DNA of 64,000 nucleotides from NCBI GenBank assembly GCA_035707805.1, contig DASSTS010000029.1:1-64000 (forward strand), written 5' to 3'. Shown here in pieces: positions 34,896-43,433 of this stretch. Made by a program: the position numbers and the translations under genes. Under the pieces are notes generated by a model that had not been told where the DNA came from, made no database searches, and worked only from the letters and a program-made list of their open reading frames with translations. The stretch's first letter is position 1, and each line of letters begins with the position of its first letter. This stretch comes from Castellaniella sp035707805. Lineage in GTDB: Bacteria; Pseudomonadota; Gammaproteobacteria; Burkholderiales; Burkholderiaceae_B.

Positions 34896-36272
34896 TCAGC
34901 GCAGCACGATGGCGGGGCGGGGGCCGTCGAAGGTCAGCCGCTTTTCTTCGATGCCGGTGAGGCGGTAGCGCCGGTAGGTGCCGCCTACGAGCAATTTACT
35001 CCCATCCTCCAGCACGATAAAGGGCGTCTTGCCGCCGACCACGCTGCGGATGCCGAAGGGCACGGAATCGGCGTAGGGCCGGTCGGGGCCGGGCAGCGCG
35101 GCGATGTCGAAGAATCGCTGGTTGAAGGCCGTCAGGACGGTCTCGAAGCGTTCCATCTGCTCGGTATCGAGCGCCGAGGCGTCGGCCTGCAGCCGGTGGG
35201 GCTGCCAGCTCAGCGTCACGCCGCTCAGGCCGTGGGCGGCCAGCTCGCGGGCCAGGGCGTCGGCGACGGCCGGCGCCAGCTGGATCCCGTTGCCCATCAC
35301 CACCATGCCCGGCAATTGCGCGCGCACGGCCTCGACGGCGGCCGCGCGGCCGGCCTCGTCCGCCGCCACGCCCAGGATGCTGAGGCGCCCGTCGCCATCG
35401 TAGCGGGGCAGGTACTTGACCGGGAAGCCGTCCAGCGCTTTCTGCGCGGTCCGCAGGGCATCGGTTTCCGTGCTGACCTGCATGGCGGGCATGGGCCAGA
35501 TCTGGGCCAGCGCCGCGGCCAGCGCGTCGCGCTCGGCCTCGTCGCGCACCCAGCCCGAGACCTGGACGGTGCCCTGGGCCGTCATGGCCGCCTGCAGGCG
35601 GCCGGCCAAGCCCAGGCGTTCCAGCACCGTCCGGATCTGCGGCAGCGACTGCTGGGCGGCGGCGGTCCGGTCCACGCGCGCCGGGCGCTGCGCGGCGGAA
35701 GGCAGCAGCCAGGCCAGGGCCAGGGCGATGGCGACGGCCAGGCCCGCGGCCGACAGCCCCAGCGTCATGATCCAGGACCGGCGCCGGGGGACGAGGGGAT
35801 CATGCGCCGCGGGGCGCGGATCCGCCTGGATCGGGGGCAGCGGCCTGTCCGCCGCCGGGCTGCCCGCGGCCGGATCGTCCGCCGCCTGGCCGTTTGCGGC
35901 GGCCGGGCCGCCTGCCGGGTCCTCGGCCGGCCCGCCGGCGGGCGTTGGCACCGCGCCGGGGGCGCCGGCCGGTTCGGCCCAGGGATCTTCCGGGCGGGCC
36001 ACGGTGACCCAGACGGGGCCCAGCGGCAGGGGCTGGCCGAATGGCGTGCGCGGGCCGCCGGCGCCGGTCGGTGCATCTTCCGGCGCGTCGTCCAGCGTCA
36101 GGCTCCAGGCGCCGGCATCGAGGCTCAGGCGCGCGGCGCGGGGCGGCACGCCGTCGTCGGCGAGCACGACGTCGCAGTCCGGATCGGACCCCAGCAGGTC
36201 GCCGGGCCGGGCCGGGCAGCGCGCCTCGCGGTGCATGCCCGAGAGCACGCGCAGTTCCAGCGCCGCGCTCAT
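34896..36272 (-). CDS. sctD: T3SS inner-membrane ring protein SctD
   Basis: 458 residues. An N-terminal FHA-like domain covers about 1-100 (LELRVLSGMHREARCPARPGDLLGSDPDCDVVL), followed by a Pro/Ala/Gly-rich linker, a single membrane helix at about 166-190, and a periplasmic part with BON-like repeats, ending in a beta segment (GGTYRRYRLTGIEEKRLTF). This order is diagnostic for SctD/YscD/BscD, which forms the outer of the two inner-membrane rings. The linker of about 65 residues is longer than usual and unusually rich in Pro and Ala. Confidence 0.92.
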   Translation of the reverse strand: MSAALELRVLSGMHREARCPARPGDLLGSDPDCDVVLADDGVPPRAARLSLDAGAWSLTLDDAPEDAPTGAGGPRTPFGQPLPLGPVWVTVARPEDPWAEPAGAPGAVPTPAGGPAEDPAGGPAAANGQAADDPAAGSPAADRPLPPIQADPRPAAHDPLVPRRRSWIMTLGLSAAGLAVAIALALAWLLPSAAQRPARVDRTAAAQQSLPQIRTVLERLGLAGRLQAAMTAQGTVQVSGWVRDEAERDALAAALAQIWPMPAMQVSTETDALRTAQKALDGFPVKYLPRYDGDGRLSILGVAADEAGRAAAVEAVRAQLPGMVVMGNGIQLAPAVADALARELAAHGLSGVTLSWQPHRLQADASALDTEQMERFETVLTAFNQRFFDIAALPGPDRPYADSVPFGIRSVVGGKTPFIVLEDGSKLLVGGTYRRYRLTGIEEKRLTFDGPRPAIVLR

Positions 36273-36309
36273 CGGGGGCTCCGTCCTCGGCGGTCGTCAG
36301 GGGCTCGCG

Positions 36310-38406
36310 TCATAGTTCCACCCGGGCCAGCGGCTGCACGTTGATTTCCTGGGTCAGTTCCTGGTAGGACAGCACGGGCAGTTCGTAGAGGTCCTGCTCG
36401 ATCATCTTGCGCAGGTAGCGGCGGATGTCCATGGAGGTCAGCAGCACGGGCTTGCGGGCATTGACCGCGATCTCGCCCACGGCCTTGCGGATGTTCTCCA
36501 CCAGTTTCTTGGTCGTGCTGGGGTCCAGGGCCAGGTAGCTGCCGGCCGAGGTCTGGCGGATGGCGCCGCGGATGGTTTCCTCGACGTTGGGCGCCAGCAG
36601 GTAGGCGGGCAGGATGTTCTGGCCGCTGGAATACTTGTAGCTGATGTGCCGCTTGAGCGACACGCGTACGTATTCGGTCAGCAGGACCGAGTCCTTTTCC
36701 TTCTGGCCCCATTCGATCAGGGCCTCCAGCACCGCCCGCAGGTTGCGCACGGAAATGTCCTCGGACACCAGCCGCTGCATGATCTCGGCGATCTTCTGCA
36801 CCGGCATCACGCGCAGGGCCTCCTTGACCAGGTCGGGGAAGCGGTCCTCCATGGCGGTCAGCAGGAAGCGCGTTTCCTGGATGCCGATGAAGTCGGAAGA
36901 ATATTTCTTCAGCACGAAGGCCAGGTGCCAGGTGAGGATCTGGTGGGCATCCAGGCAGGGGATGCCGGCGGCCGTCAGCGTGGCCAGGTGGGATGCCTGC
37001 GTCCACAGGGCGGGCACGCCCGGCAGGAAGGGCTTGTCCGTGGCGTAGGGGATCTGCAGCGCCTGGAGGTTCTGTTCCGTGTCGCGCACCAGCACGTGTC
37101 CCGGCCGCAGCTGCCCTTGCGACACCGGCACCTCGGACAGCAGGATGAGGTAGGTGTTCTCGGGCAGGGCGTCGTTGAACCGGAGCTGGATGCCGGGGAA
37201 GGGCACGCCCAGGTCAAAATACAGGGCCCGGCGGATCTTGATGAGCTCTTCGTTGAGTTCGTCGGCGTTGAAATGCTGCTGCAGGCCGGCGGCCACGTCC
37301 ATCATCAGCGGCAGGGTGGGGGCGAATTCGGCGCCGCCCTCGGCACGGGGCTTGGGCGCGGGCTGGCCGTCGGCCTGCAGCGCGGGAATCTCGGTGATTT
37401 CGCCGGTCTTCTCGTCGACCACCTTGCGGGTGTTGCGCAGCAGCACGAAGCCGATCGTGCCCACGACGGCCGCCAGGGCGACGAAGGTGAGCGTGGGCAT
37501 GCCCGGGATGAGCCCCATGCCCAGGGCGACGGTCGCCGCGATCAGCAGCGCGCGCGGCTGGGCCAGCACCTGGGCGCCGATGTCCTTGCCGACGTTGGAC
37601 GGGCCGCCTTCACCGGTCTGCACGCGGGTCACGATGATGCCGGCGCAGATGGCGATGAACAACGCCGGGATCTGGGCGATCAGCCCGTCGCCGATGGTCA
37701 GGATCGAATACACCTGCACCGCCTCGCCGGCGGACAGGCCGCGCTGCATCGTGCCGATCAGCATGCCGCCCAGCAGGTTGACCGCGACGATGATCAGGCC
37801 CGCGATGGCGTCGCCCTTGACGAATTTCATGGCGCCGTCCATGGCGCCGTAGAGCTGGCTTTCCTTTTCGACGACGCTGCGGCGTTTGCGCGCCTCGTCC
37901 ATGTCGATGGTCCCGGCCCGCAGGTCGGCGTCGATGGACATCTGCTTGCCCGGCATGGCGTCCAGGGAGAAGCGCGCCGCGACCTCGGCCACGCGCTCGG
38001 CGCCCTTGGTGATCACCACGAACTGCACGATGGTCAGGATCAGGAAGACCACCAGGCCGACGATCAGGTTGCCGCCGACCACGAAATTGCCGAAGGTCTC
38101 GATGATGTGGCCCGCGTCGCCCTGCAGCAGGATCAGGCGCGTCGTGGCGATGGAGATCCCCAGGCGGAACAGCGTCGTCACCAGCAGCACCGAGGGGAAG
38201 GAGGAAAACGCCAGCGGCGAGGGCAGGTACATGGCCACCATCAGCAAGATGGCCGAGAGGGTCATGTTGGTGCCGATCAGCACGTCGACCAGGGACGTGG
38301 GCAACGGCAGGATCATCATGAAGATGATCGAGACGATCAGGACCGCCAGGACGATGTCGTTGCGGCTGGTGATGAGGTTGACGGCGCGGGTCAGGGCTTG
38401 TTGCAT
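36310..38406 (-). CDS. sctV: T3SS export gate protein SctV
   Basis: 698 residues, full length for the FlhA/LcrD/BcrD family. About eight N-terminal helices run to residue 340, with FHIPEP-region motifs including VVGGNLIVGLVVF, RFSLDAMPGKQMSIDADLRAG and QIPALFIAICAGIIVTRV. The C-terminal cytoplasmic domain forms the nonameric substrate-docking ring (QILTWHLAFVLKKYSSDFIGIQE). It lies 7 bases after the SctY-like gene and 37 before sctD on the same strand. Confidence 0.97.
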   Translation of the reverse strand: MQQALTRAVNLITSRNDIVLAVLIVSIIFMMILPLPTSLVDVLIGTNMTLSAILLMVAMYLPSPLAFSSFPSVLLVTTLFRLGISIATTRLILLQGDAGHIIETFGNFVVGGNLIVGLVVFLILTIVQFVVITKGAERVAEVAARFSLDAMPGKQMSIDADLRAGTIDMDEARKRRSVVEKESQLYGAMDGAMKFVKGDAIAGLIIVAVNLLGGMLIGTMQRGLSAGEAVQVYSILTIGDGLIAQIPALFIAICAGIIVTRVQTGEGGPSNVGKDIGAQVLAQPRALLIAATVALGMGLIPGMPTLTFVALAAVVGTIGFVLLRNTRKVVDEKTGEITEIPALQADGQPAPKPRAEGGAEFAPTLPLMMDVAAGLQQHFNADELNEELIKIRRALYFDLGVPFPGIQLRFNDALPENTYLILLSEVPVSQGQLRPGHVLVRDTEQNLQALQIPYATDKPFLPGVPALWTQASHLATLTAAGIPCLDAHQILTWHLAFVLKKYSSDFIGIQETRFLLTAMEDRFPDLVKEALRVMPVQKIAEIMQRLVSEDISVRNLRAVLEALIEWGQKEKDSVLLTEYVRVSLKRHISYKYSSGQNILPAYLLAPNVEETIRGAIRQTSAGSYLALDPSTTKKLVENIRKAVGEIAVNARKPVLLTSMDIRRYLRKMIEQDLYELPVLSYQELTQEINVQPLARVEL

Positions 38407-38413
38407 GGGGGCC

Positions 38414-38806
38414 TCAGCGGGGGTCGGCGGGCGGGGCCTGGCGGGCGCGCAGGTCCACGTAGGCCCGCATGGCGGCTTCGGCCTCGGCCTCGCGGCCCAG
38501 GGCGACCAGGGTTTGGGCGCGGACCAGGTGGAACGCGCTGCTCAGGCCGCCCTGCAGCGCGACGCGGTCCAGGGTGCCGATTGCGGTCTCGGGCTTGCCG
38601 GCGCGCAACTGCGCCAGCGCCAGCGAGACCCGCTGGCGGGCGTCTGCCAGGCCGAGCTCGTCCAGCGCGGCCAGCAGGACGGCGGCCTTTTCCGGGCGGT
38701 CGTTTTCCAGGTAGATGTAGGACAGCAGGTCCAGCAGCACGGGGCCTTGCTCGCCCAGCGGCGAAGCCGCGCCGGTCGCGTCCTGCGGATCGGGGAGGGG
38801 GCTCAT
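38414..38806 (-). CDS. sctY: T3SS TPR chaperone, YscY-like
   Basis: 130 residues of helical repeats: LLDLLSYIYLENDRPEKAAVLLAALDEL, LALAQLRAGKPETAIGTLDRVAL, HLVRAQTLVALGREAEAEAAMRAY. Placement between sctX and sctV is the same as YscY in Yersinia-type systems, where YscX and YscY form a complex that engages the export gate. The next gene on the 5' side is sctX, 4 bases away. TPR content is clear; the exact partner is inferred from gene order. Confidence 0.8.
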   Translation of the reverse strand: MSPLPDPQDATGAASPLGEQGPVLLDLLSYIYLENDRPEKAAVLLAALDELGLADARQRVSLALAQLRAGKPETAIGTLDRVALQGGLSSAFHLVRAQTLVALGREAEAEAAMRAYVDLRARQAPPADPR

Positions 38807-38810
38807 GCGG

Positions 38811-39212
38811 TCATCCCTGGTACAAGGCGCTGCGGTACATCGCGACCAGGTCGCGCAGATTGGTTTCTTCCTTGAGCAGCCGTACCGCGCGGTTGAGCAC
38901 GCGGCTGTCGCCGGCGCCGGCCTCCGCCAGCTGGCCCAGGCCCTTCAGCGCCTCGCGCAGCGCCTCGGCGAACTGCGAGGGCATCAGCAGGTCGCGGTTG
39001 CCGATCTCGGGGCGCAGGGCGTCCTCGAGGAAGCGGCCGGTGTTGGGTTTTTCGAGCAGCTGCGTGAGCTGGGCGCGCACCGGGTCGTCCGAGGGCATCA
39101 GGTTGCGCCGGTCCGGCAGGTTGCGCGCGGCCTGTTCGTCCTTGCGGGCATAGACGATGGTGTCGATGCCGTGATCGAAGCTCATGAGCCGGTTGGGAGA
39201 GATGTCGGGCAT
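38811..39212 (-). CDS. sctX: T3SS early secreted protein SctX (YscX-like)
   Basis: 133 residues. The C-terminal third (ALREALKGLGQLAEAG...RAVRLLKEETNLRDLVAMYRSALYQG) is the diagnostic YscX ending. The N-terminal half has the MSFDHGIDTIVY pattern also seen in YscX. YscX is exported and needed for needle assembly together with YscY. The gene sits directly ahead of the YscY-like gene and after a chaperone gene for sctW. Confidence 0.88.
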   Translation of the reverse strand: MPDISPNRLMSFDHGIDTIVYARKDEQAARNLPDRRNLMPSDDPVRAQLTQLLEKPNTGRFLEDALRPEIGNRDLLMPSQFAEALREALKGLGQLAEAGAGDSRVLNRAVRLLKEETNLRDLVAMYRSALYQG

Positions 39213-39225
39213 GGCGGGCTCCGGT

Positions 39226-39609
39226 TCAGGGTTCCGCGCTCAGCTCGTCGAGCCAGCGGGACAGGTATTCGAGCGCCTGCTGCAGGCGCGCGGGGGTGAG
39301 CTCGGGTTCGCTCACGCGCACCAGGGCCAGCAGGTGCGGGACGTCGTCGTATTCGCGCAGCGCCGCCTGCACCGGCCAGTCGTCCAGGCGGCTGTGGTGG
39401 GCGCGCTTGCAGGCGCGGCGCAGCCAGTCGCCGCTGTCGTAGCGCACCGGCAGGGCCGCATAGATCAGGATCTCGCCCTCGGCCTGTTCCAGCCCCAGCA
39501 GGCGGCCCGGCCCGGTGCGGAACACCGCCTGTCCCCGGCCGTCGAAGCGCAGGTCGGGGATGCCGGCAGCCTCGCCGAATTGTTGCAGGATCGCAGCGGA
39601 ACCGCTCAT
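39226..39609 (-). CDS. T3SS chaperone, SycN/CesT-like, for SctW
   Basis: 127 residues with the class I chaperone pattern: LQQFGEAAGIPDLRFDGRGQAVF, GEILIYAALPV, and a C-terminal helical segment PARLQQALEYLSRWLDEL. It overlaps the sctW stop by one base (TGATG). In Yersinia-type systems, SycN with YscB is the chaperone of YopN (SctW), so this protein probably holds the gatekeeper before secretion. Only one such chaperone is seen next to sctW here. Confidence 0.75.
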   Translation of the reverse strand: MSGSAAILQQFGEAAGIPDLRFDGRGQAVFRTGPGRLLGLEQAEGEILIYAALPVRYDSGDWLRRACKRAHHSRLDDWPVQAALREYDDVPHLLALVRVSEPELTPARLQQALEYLSRWLDELSAEP

Positions 39610-40715
39610 CAGAGATCTTCCTCGTCGATGGCCAGGTCCAGGGCATCCTGGACGGCGTTCAGATTGGCCTGGCGGGCCTCGGGGTCGGGGAACACCTGGA
39701 CCGGCAGCTCGCGCATCATGGCCTTGACGCCCGACAGGAACGCCACCCGCCCCTCGGGCGTGGTGATGCCGTGCTGCTGCGCCAGGCTGGTGAGGCGCGA
39801 TTCATTGAGCCATTTTTCCCCGGTGAGGTTGACCAGGTCCCGCATCAGGCGGCCGCTGTCCAGCGTGCCCAGGCCCTTGGCCTGCAGGCTGCCGGACAGT
39901 TCTGCGCAGCTGTCCAGCACGGTCACCGCGACCTGCAGGTGATAGAGATCGCTGGTGAGCGCCTGCAGCCGGCTGGGCGCGACCGAAGGGCGCGTGGAGG
40001 ACAGGTCCTGGCCCAGGGCCAGGACCAGCTGCGCCAGGCCGCGGCCCACATCCCGGTCGCCGAAGCGTTCGAGGGCCAGCGCCAGGGTCTTGCCCAGGGT
40101 GTTTTCTCCCAGGACGATGTCCCGGTAGGTGTCCTGGAACGACTGCACGCCGCGCGCATCGGCGCCGAATTCGCCCGCGCTGCCCAGCGTGTTGAGCCCG
40201 GCGCGGATCTGCGGCCCCGATTCGATTTCGAGGTCGGCCAGCGCGTCGCGCAGGGACTCCAGCAATTCGGGGCTGGCGCCTTCCTGTTCGCCCTTGCGCA
40301 GGGCGTACTGCAGCGCCAGGTATTGCTGCGACACGTCGCCGAAGGCCTGGGCCGCCTGCTGCCGGGGCGATCCGCCGCCGCCCGCCAGCAGCCGGCTGGC
40401 CAGTTCCTCGAGCTTGGCCTGGGCATTCGGGTCCTGCGTCTGCTGCAGCAGCTCGATGATTTCCTCGGGCCGCATGAGTTCCAGGGGCCGCTCGGGCTTG
40501 ATCTTGCGTTCGGCGTGGTGCTTGCTTTCGGTCTTTTCGGCCATGTGCAGGCTGATTTCCTCGGCCGCGTCTCCCAGCGAGGAGACCTCGCCCTGCAGCA
40601 GCACGGCATGGTCGCCCAGCAGGGTGCCCGTCTGGGCGTGCCCGGCATCGAACCCGGCCTGCTGGCCAAGCGAACTGAATCCGGGGGAGGGACCTCCGGT
40701 GTCGATGCGGTTCAT
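39609..40715 (-). CDS. sctW: T3SS gatekeeper SctW (YopN/BopN-like)
   Basis: 368 residues. The central and C-terminal helical HrpJ/YopN domain includes YLALQYALRKGEQEGASPELLESLRDALADLE and the TyeA-like end (SRLTSLAQQHGI...FLSGVKAMMRELPVQVFPD), here in one chain. SctW sets the order of translocator and effector export. The ATG at 40715 lies 36 bases after a BtrS-type promoter on the same strand and heads an operon of eight genes that ends with sctF. The N terminus is Gly/Ser-rich, as expected for a secreted protein. Confidence 0.92.
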   Translation of the reverse strand: MNRIDTGGPSPGFSSLGQQAGFDAGHAQTGTLLGDHAVLLQGEVSSLGDAAEEISLHMAEKTESKHHAERKIKPERPLELMRPEEIIELLQQTQDPNAQAKLEELASRLLAGGGGSPRQQAAQAFGDVSQQYLALQYALRKGEQEGASPELLESLRDALADLEIESGPQIRAGLNTLGSAGEFGADARGVQSFQDTYRDIVLGENTLGKTLALALERFGDRDVGRGLAQLVLALGQDLSSTRPSVAPSRLQALTSDLYHLQVAVTVLDSCAELSGSLQAKGLGTLDSGRLMRDLVNLTGEKWLNESRLTSLAQQHGITTPEGRVAFLSGVKAMMRELPVQVFPDPEARQANLNAVQDALDLAIDEEDL

Positions 40716-40750
40716 GATGGGGCGGGGCTCCGAGGAGATGCTGTGCTCGG

Positions 40751-40778
40751 GTAGTAACCGCCGGGGGCGGAAAGTTCC
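40751..40778 (-). promoter_or_regulatory. BtrS-type promoter motif for the sctW operon
   Basis: On the minus strand, GGAACT (40778-40773), 14 bases, GTTACTAC (40758-40751). The start codon of sctW is 36 bases downstream. It is divergent from a second copy of the motif at 40918. Confidence 0.8.
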
Positions 40779-40917
40779 CTGCGGAGTATGAAACGGGCCG
40801 CGGCGGATGCCATCCTGGGGTTTTCCCGGGATTGTGGCGGAACGCATGGAACCGACTGCCGCCGGACGACACTCATCGGAAGCAGGCCGCCCGGCCGGAC
40901 CGCGGTTCCACCAACGA

Positions 40918-40946
40918 GGAACTCCCCGGCCGGATCGGTTACTCAC
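40918..40946 (+). promoter_or_regulatory. BtrS-type promoter motif for the tip/translocator/apparatus operon
   Basis: GGAACT at 40918-40923, 14 bases, GTTACTCAC at 40938-40946. It lies about 50 bases before the decayed tip gene and 260 before the first intact one. No gene other than these motifs occupies the 40716-40997 gap. Confidence 0.85.
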
Positions 40947-40997
40947 CCGGCAAGCGGCATCCGGCGCCAGCGCCAGCCTAACGACAGGACGATCACC

Positions 40998-41126
40998 ATG
41001 AGCTCTCCCGTAACCCACTCCGGCGGTATCCATTTCCAGGCTGCGTTGGCGAGCGGCGACATCCAGTTGAAACACACGTAGACAAAGCGCACCGACGTCA
41101 ATTCCAGCATCATCCGTCATTTCAGA
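40998..41126 (+). pseudogene. Decayed third copy of the Bsp22-like tip gene
   Basis: From ATG 40998 the frame reads MSSPVTHSGGIHFQAALASGDIQ, matching the start of the intact copies (MNTPGVGSSLPIDISQAIASGDIQ), then after a stop codon at 41079-41081 continues TKRTDVNSSIIRHF, matching their end (KKHTDANSNIIRNF). About 500 bases of the middle are missing, and the final stop is mutated (TTCAGA instead of TTCTGA). The DNA after it (GAGGGC to the next ATG) is nearly identical to the spacer between the intact copies. So this is the remnant of a third tandem unit. The 27-codon reading frame could still be translated. Confidence 0.9.
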
Positions 41127-41205
41127 GGGCGCCGCGGCCCGCGCAGTCCGGGCCGGCGCCATCGTTCACCAGTCGGCCCAGGCGGCCGAATGCGAGGAGC
41201 AGACC

Positions 41206-41838
41206 ATGAACACTCCCGGCGTAGGCAGCTCGCTGCCCATCGATATCAGCCAGGCGATCGCCTCGGGCGACATCCAGACCTTGATCCAGATGGTGCAGGG
41301 CGAACGCGTCAAGCTGCTGGACCAGCAGTTGGTTGACCAGGTCAAGGCCGTACAGGCCCGCAACGACCAGATCGCCAAGCTCAACGACGTGCTTGCGCGC
41401 CTGAACGGCTACGCCAGTCAGATCGACGGCACGGACGCCGGTTCCAAGCCCAAGGGCTGGAACGACAGCCAACGCAGGGCCTACGAGATCCCGCTGAATG
41501 ACGCCATTCGCCGGGCGGGCATCACCGATCTGGGTATCGATTCGCACCCCGGCCTCAGGACAGCCGATCCCGGCGAGCAGCCGACCAAGGATTGGGCTTA
41601 TCTGAACGCCGTGGAGATTCAGGGCCACAACGTCATCAATCCGGGCGTCACCAAGGGCGAAATCGATGCGGCGATCACCAAGGTCAAGGGCCTGATCGAT
41701 GCCGAAAGCAACAACCAGCAGATGGACATGCTGCGGCTGCAGAGCCTCAACAACAAAAAGAACGAATCCATCGAGATCCTGACCAACACGCAGAAAAAAC
41801 ACACCGACGCCAATTCCAACATCATCCGCAACTTCTGA
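41206..41838 (+). CDS. Needle-tip protein, Bsp22-like, copy A
   Basis: 210 residues. The N-terminal half has a heptad pattern (IQTLIQMVQGERVKLLDQQLVDQVKAV) and the body follows Bordetella Bsp22: EIPLNDAIRRAGITDLG, then TKGEIDAAITKVKGLIDAE and NQQMDMLRLQSLNNKKNE. Bsp22 forms the filamentous tip on the needle that links it to the pore. A second copy of nearly the same gene follows after 79 bases. Differences lie mainly at residues 85-155. A GAGGAGC ribosome site precedes the ATG. Tip function is inferred from similarity to Bsp22 and gene position. Confidence 0.85.
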   Translation: MNTPGVGSSLPIDISQAIASGDIQTLIQMVQGERVKLLDQQLVDQVKAVQARNDQIAKLNDVLARLNGYASQIDGTDAGSKPKGWNDSQRRAYEIPLNDAIRRAGITDLGIDSHPGLRTADPGEQPTKDWAYLNAVEIQGHNVINPGVTKGEIDAAITKVKGLIDAESNNQQMDMLRLQSLNNKKNESIEILTNTQKKHTDANSNIIRNF

Positions 41839-41917
41839 GGGCACCGCGGCCCGCGCAGTCCGGGCCGTCGCCATCGTTCACCAGTCCGCCTTGGCGGCCC
41901 GATTCAAGGAGCAGACC

Positions 41918-42544
41918 ATGAATACTCCCGGTGTAGGCAGTTCGCTGCCTATCGACATCAGCCAGGCAATCGCGTCGGGCGACATCCAGACCCTGATCCA
42001 GATGGTCCAGGGCGAGCGCGTGCGGCTGCTGGATTCCCAACTGGTCGACCAGGTCAAGGCCGTACAGGCCCGCAACGACCAGATCGCCAAGCTCAACGAT
42101 GTGCTGACGCGGCTCAACTCCTATGCCTCGCAGATCGACGGCACCGACGCCGGCAGCAAGCCCAAAGGCAAGGACTGGAGCAACGACAAGATCCGCCAGT
42201 ACGAGATTCCGCTGAATGACGCCATCCAGGAGGCGGGGATCACGGACCTGGGCTTCGAGAGCCGCACGGGCCAGCGCACGCCGCTGGAGGGCGAGTCCCA
42301 GGACGGTAGCGCCGGCAAGCTATTGACCGGCACCAACGTGATCACCGGCAGCGTCACCAAGGGCGAGATCGACGCGGCCATCACCAAGGTCAAGGGCCTG
42401 ATCGACGCCGAAAGCAACAACCAGCAGATGGACATGCTGCGACTGCAGAGCCTCAACAACAAAAAGAACGAATCCATCGAGATCCTGACCAACACGCAGA
42501 AAAAACACACCGACGCCAATTCCAACATCATCCGCAATTTCTGA
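41918..42544 (+). CDS. Needle-tip protein, Bsp22-like, copy B
   Basis: 208 residues, nearly identical to copy A over about the first 80 and last 60 residues, and differing in the middle (for example residues 125-150: SRTGQRTPLEGESQDGSAGK). The upstream spacer with GGAGCAG is also a near copy of the one before copy A, so duplication included the ribosome site. ATG 41918 is used, not an in-frame GTG-type start upstream. A small gene follows after 11 bases. Confidence 0.85.
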   Translation: MNTPGVGSSLPIDISQAIASGDIQTLIQMVQGERVRLLDSQLVDQVKAVQARNDQIAKLNDVLTRLNSYASQIDGTDAGSKPKGKDWSNDKIRQYEIPLNDAIQEAGITDLGFESRTGQRTPLEGESQDGSAGKLLTGTNVITGSVTKGEIDAAITKVKGLIDAESNNQQMDMLRLQSLNNKKNESIEILTNTQKKHTDANSNIIRNF

Positions 42545-42555
42545 TCGAGACGTCC

Positions 42556-42840
42556 ATGACCAAGAAGACCCCCGAAGAAATCATGCGCGAAGCCGAGGCG
42601 CTGATCGAGCAGACCCGCAAGAGCCTGGAGTCGACGTCCGCCGTCTACCAGGACCACGGCCTGGACCGTCAGAAGCTCGAGGCGGGCCTGGAGGACAAGC
42701 ATCGGGCCGAGGCCGAGGCGCTGTTTCGCAAGGACATGGAAGACATCGAGCGCGAGGTGGCCGAAGAGGCCGCACGCTTGAGCTTTGCCAATGCGGCGCC
42801 GCGCGCGGGCGGTCCGCGCAAGATGCGCAACATGATCTGA
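42556..42840 (+). CDS. Small conserved-looking acidic protein between tip and chaperone genes
   Basis: 94 residues, very rich in Glu, Ala and Lys, predicted to be a long helix or coiled coil (PEEIMREAEALIEQTRKSLES, KDMEDIEREVAEEAARL) with a short Gly/Arg/Met tail. I do not recognise a family. It starts 11 bases after tip copy B and is followed by an LcrH-type chaperone gene, so it belongs to the operon. It might be a chaperone for the tip protein, which has none elsewhere in the window; this is a guess from place and size. Confidence 0.65.
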   Translation: MTKKTPEEIMREAEALIEQTRKSLESTSAVYQDHGLDRQKLEAGLEDKHRAEAEALFRKDMEDIEREVAEEAARLSFANAAPRAGGPRKMRNMI

Positions 42841-42842
42841 GG

Positions 42843-42863
42843 CCCCGGCCCGGCGGGCCGGGG
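42843..42863 (+). other. GC hairpin in the operon before the first LcrH-type chaperone gene
   Basis: CCCCGGCC / GGCCGGGG, 8 bp with a CGGCG loop, directly after the small gene stop. There is no T-run, so processing or stabilisation of the tip transcript is more likely than termination. Confidence 0.45.
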
Positions 42864-42892
42864 GAACCACCATCACCATCACAGGACGCGCC

Positions 42893-43396
42893 ATGAGTAT
42901 GCAGGCAAACGCGGAATGGACACAGTCGGAGGCGGACGCCGCCGCCGAGAACCTGATCGGCCTCTGGAAATCCGGGGGAACGCTGGCGCAGGCCATGGGC
43001 CTGAGCAGCGAGGAATGCGAGGCCATGTACGCCCACGGCCATTCCCTGTACGCCCAGGGCAAGTACGAGGACGCCTTCAAGATCTTCGCCCAGCTGGTGG
43101 CCTACGACCACATGGAATCGCGCTACCAGATGGCCCTGGCCTCGGCGCTGCAGATGACGCGGCGCTATGAAACGGCGCTGGAGCACTACATGATCGTGAC
43201 GGTCATGCGGATCGACGACCCGGCGCCGGTCTATCACTGCGCCGAATGCCTGATCGCGCTGGGCCGGACCGACGAGGCGCGCGAATCGCTGGAACTCGTC
43301 ATCGGATCGCTGTGCAGGCCGGGCGAGCACGACGTCATCAAGACGCGCGCCGGGGCCCTGCTCAAGGCCCTCCTGGCCAAAGCCCCCGGCCGCTAG
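42893..43396 (+). CDS. Class II T3SS chaperone, LcrH/SycD-like (BcrH1 type)
   Basis: 167 residues with tandem TPRs: YAHGHSLYAQGKYEDAFKIFAQLVAYD, YQMALASALQMTRRYETALEHYMIV, YHCAECLIALGRTDEARESLELV. The CxxxLG-type third repeat and EEYxAMY-like helix before TPR1 (ECEAMYAHGHSLYAQGKY) are family marks. It keeps the translocator proteins apart in the cytoplasm. It lies immediately ahead of the BopD- and BopB-like genes. The second chaperone of this type follows the pair. Confidence 0.92.
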   Translation: MSMQANAEWTQSEADAAAENLIGLWKSGGTLAQAMGLSSEECEAMYAHGHSLYAQGKYEDAFKIFAQLVAYDHMESRYQMALASALQMTRRYETALEHYMIVTVMRIDDPAPVYHCAECLIALGRTDEARESLELVIGSLCRPGEHDVIKTRAGALLKALLAKAPGR

Positions 43397-43433
43397 CCGG
43401 CCGTCCCATCCCGCCCGCATCCCGGAGCCCATC

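Noticed and set aside
42861..42892. GGAACC sequence before the first LcrH-type chaperone gene as another BtrS-type promoter
   Set aside because: There is no GTTAC-type block 14 bases further on, only CACC/ATCACC repeats, so the second half of the motif is missing.
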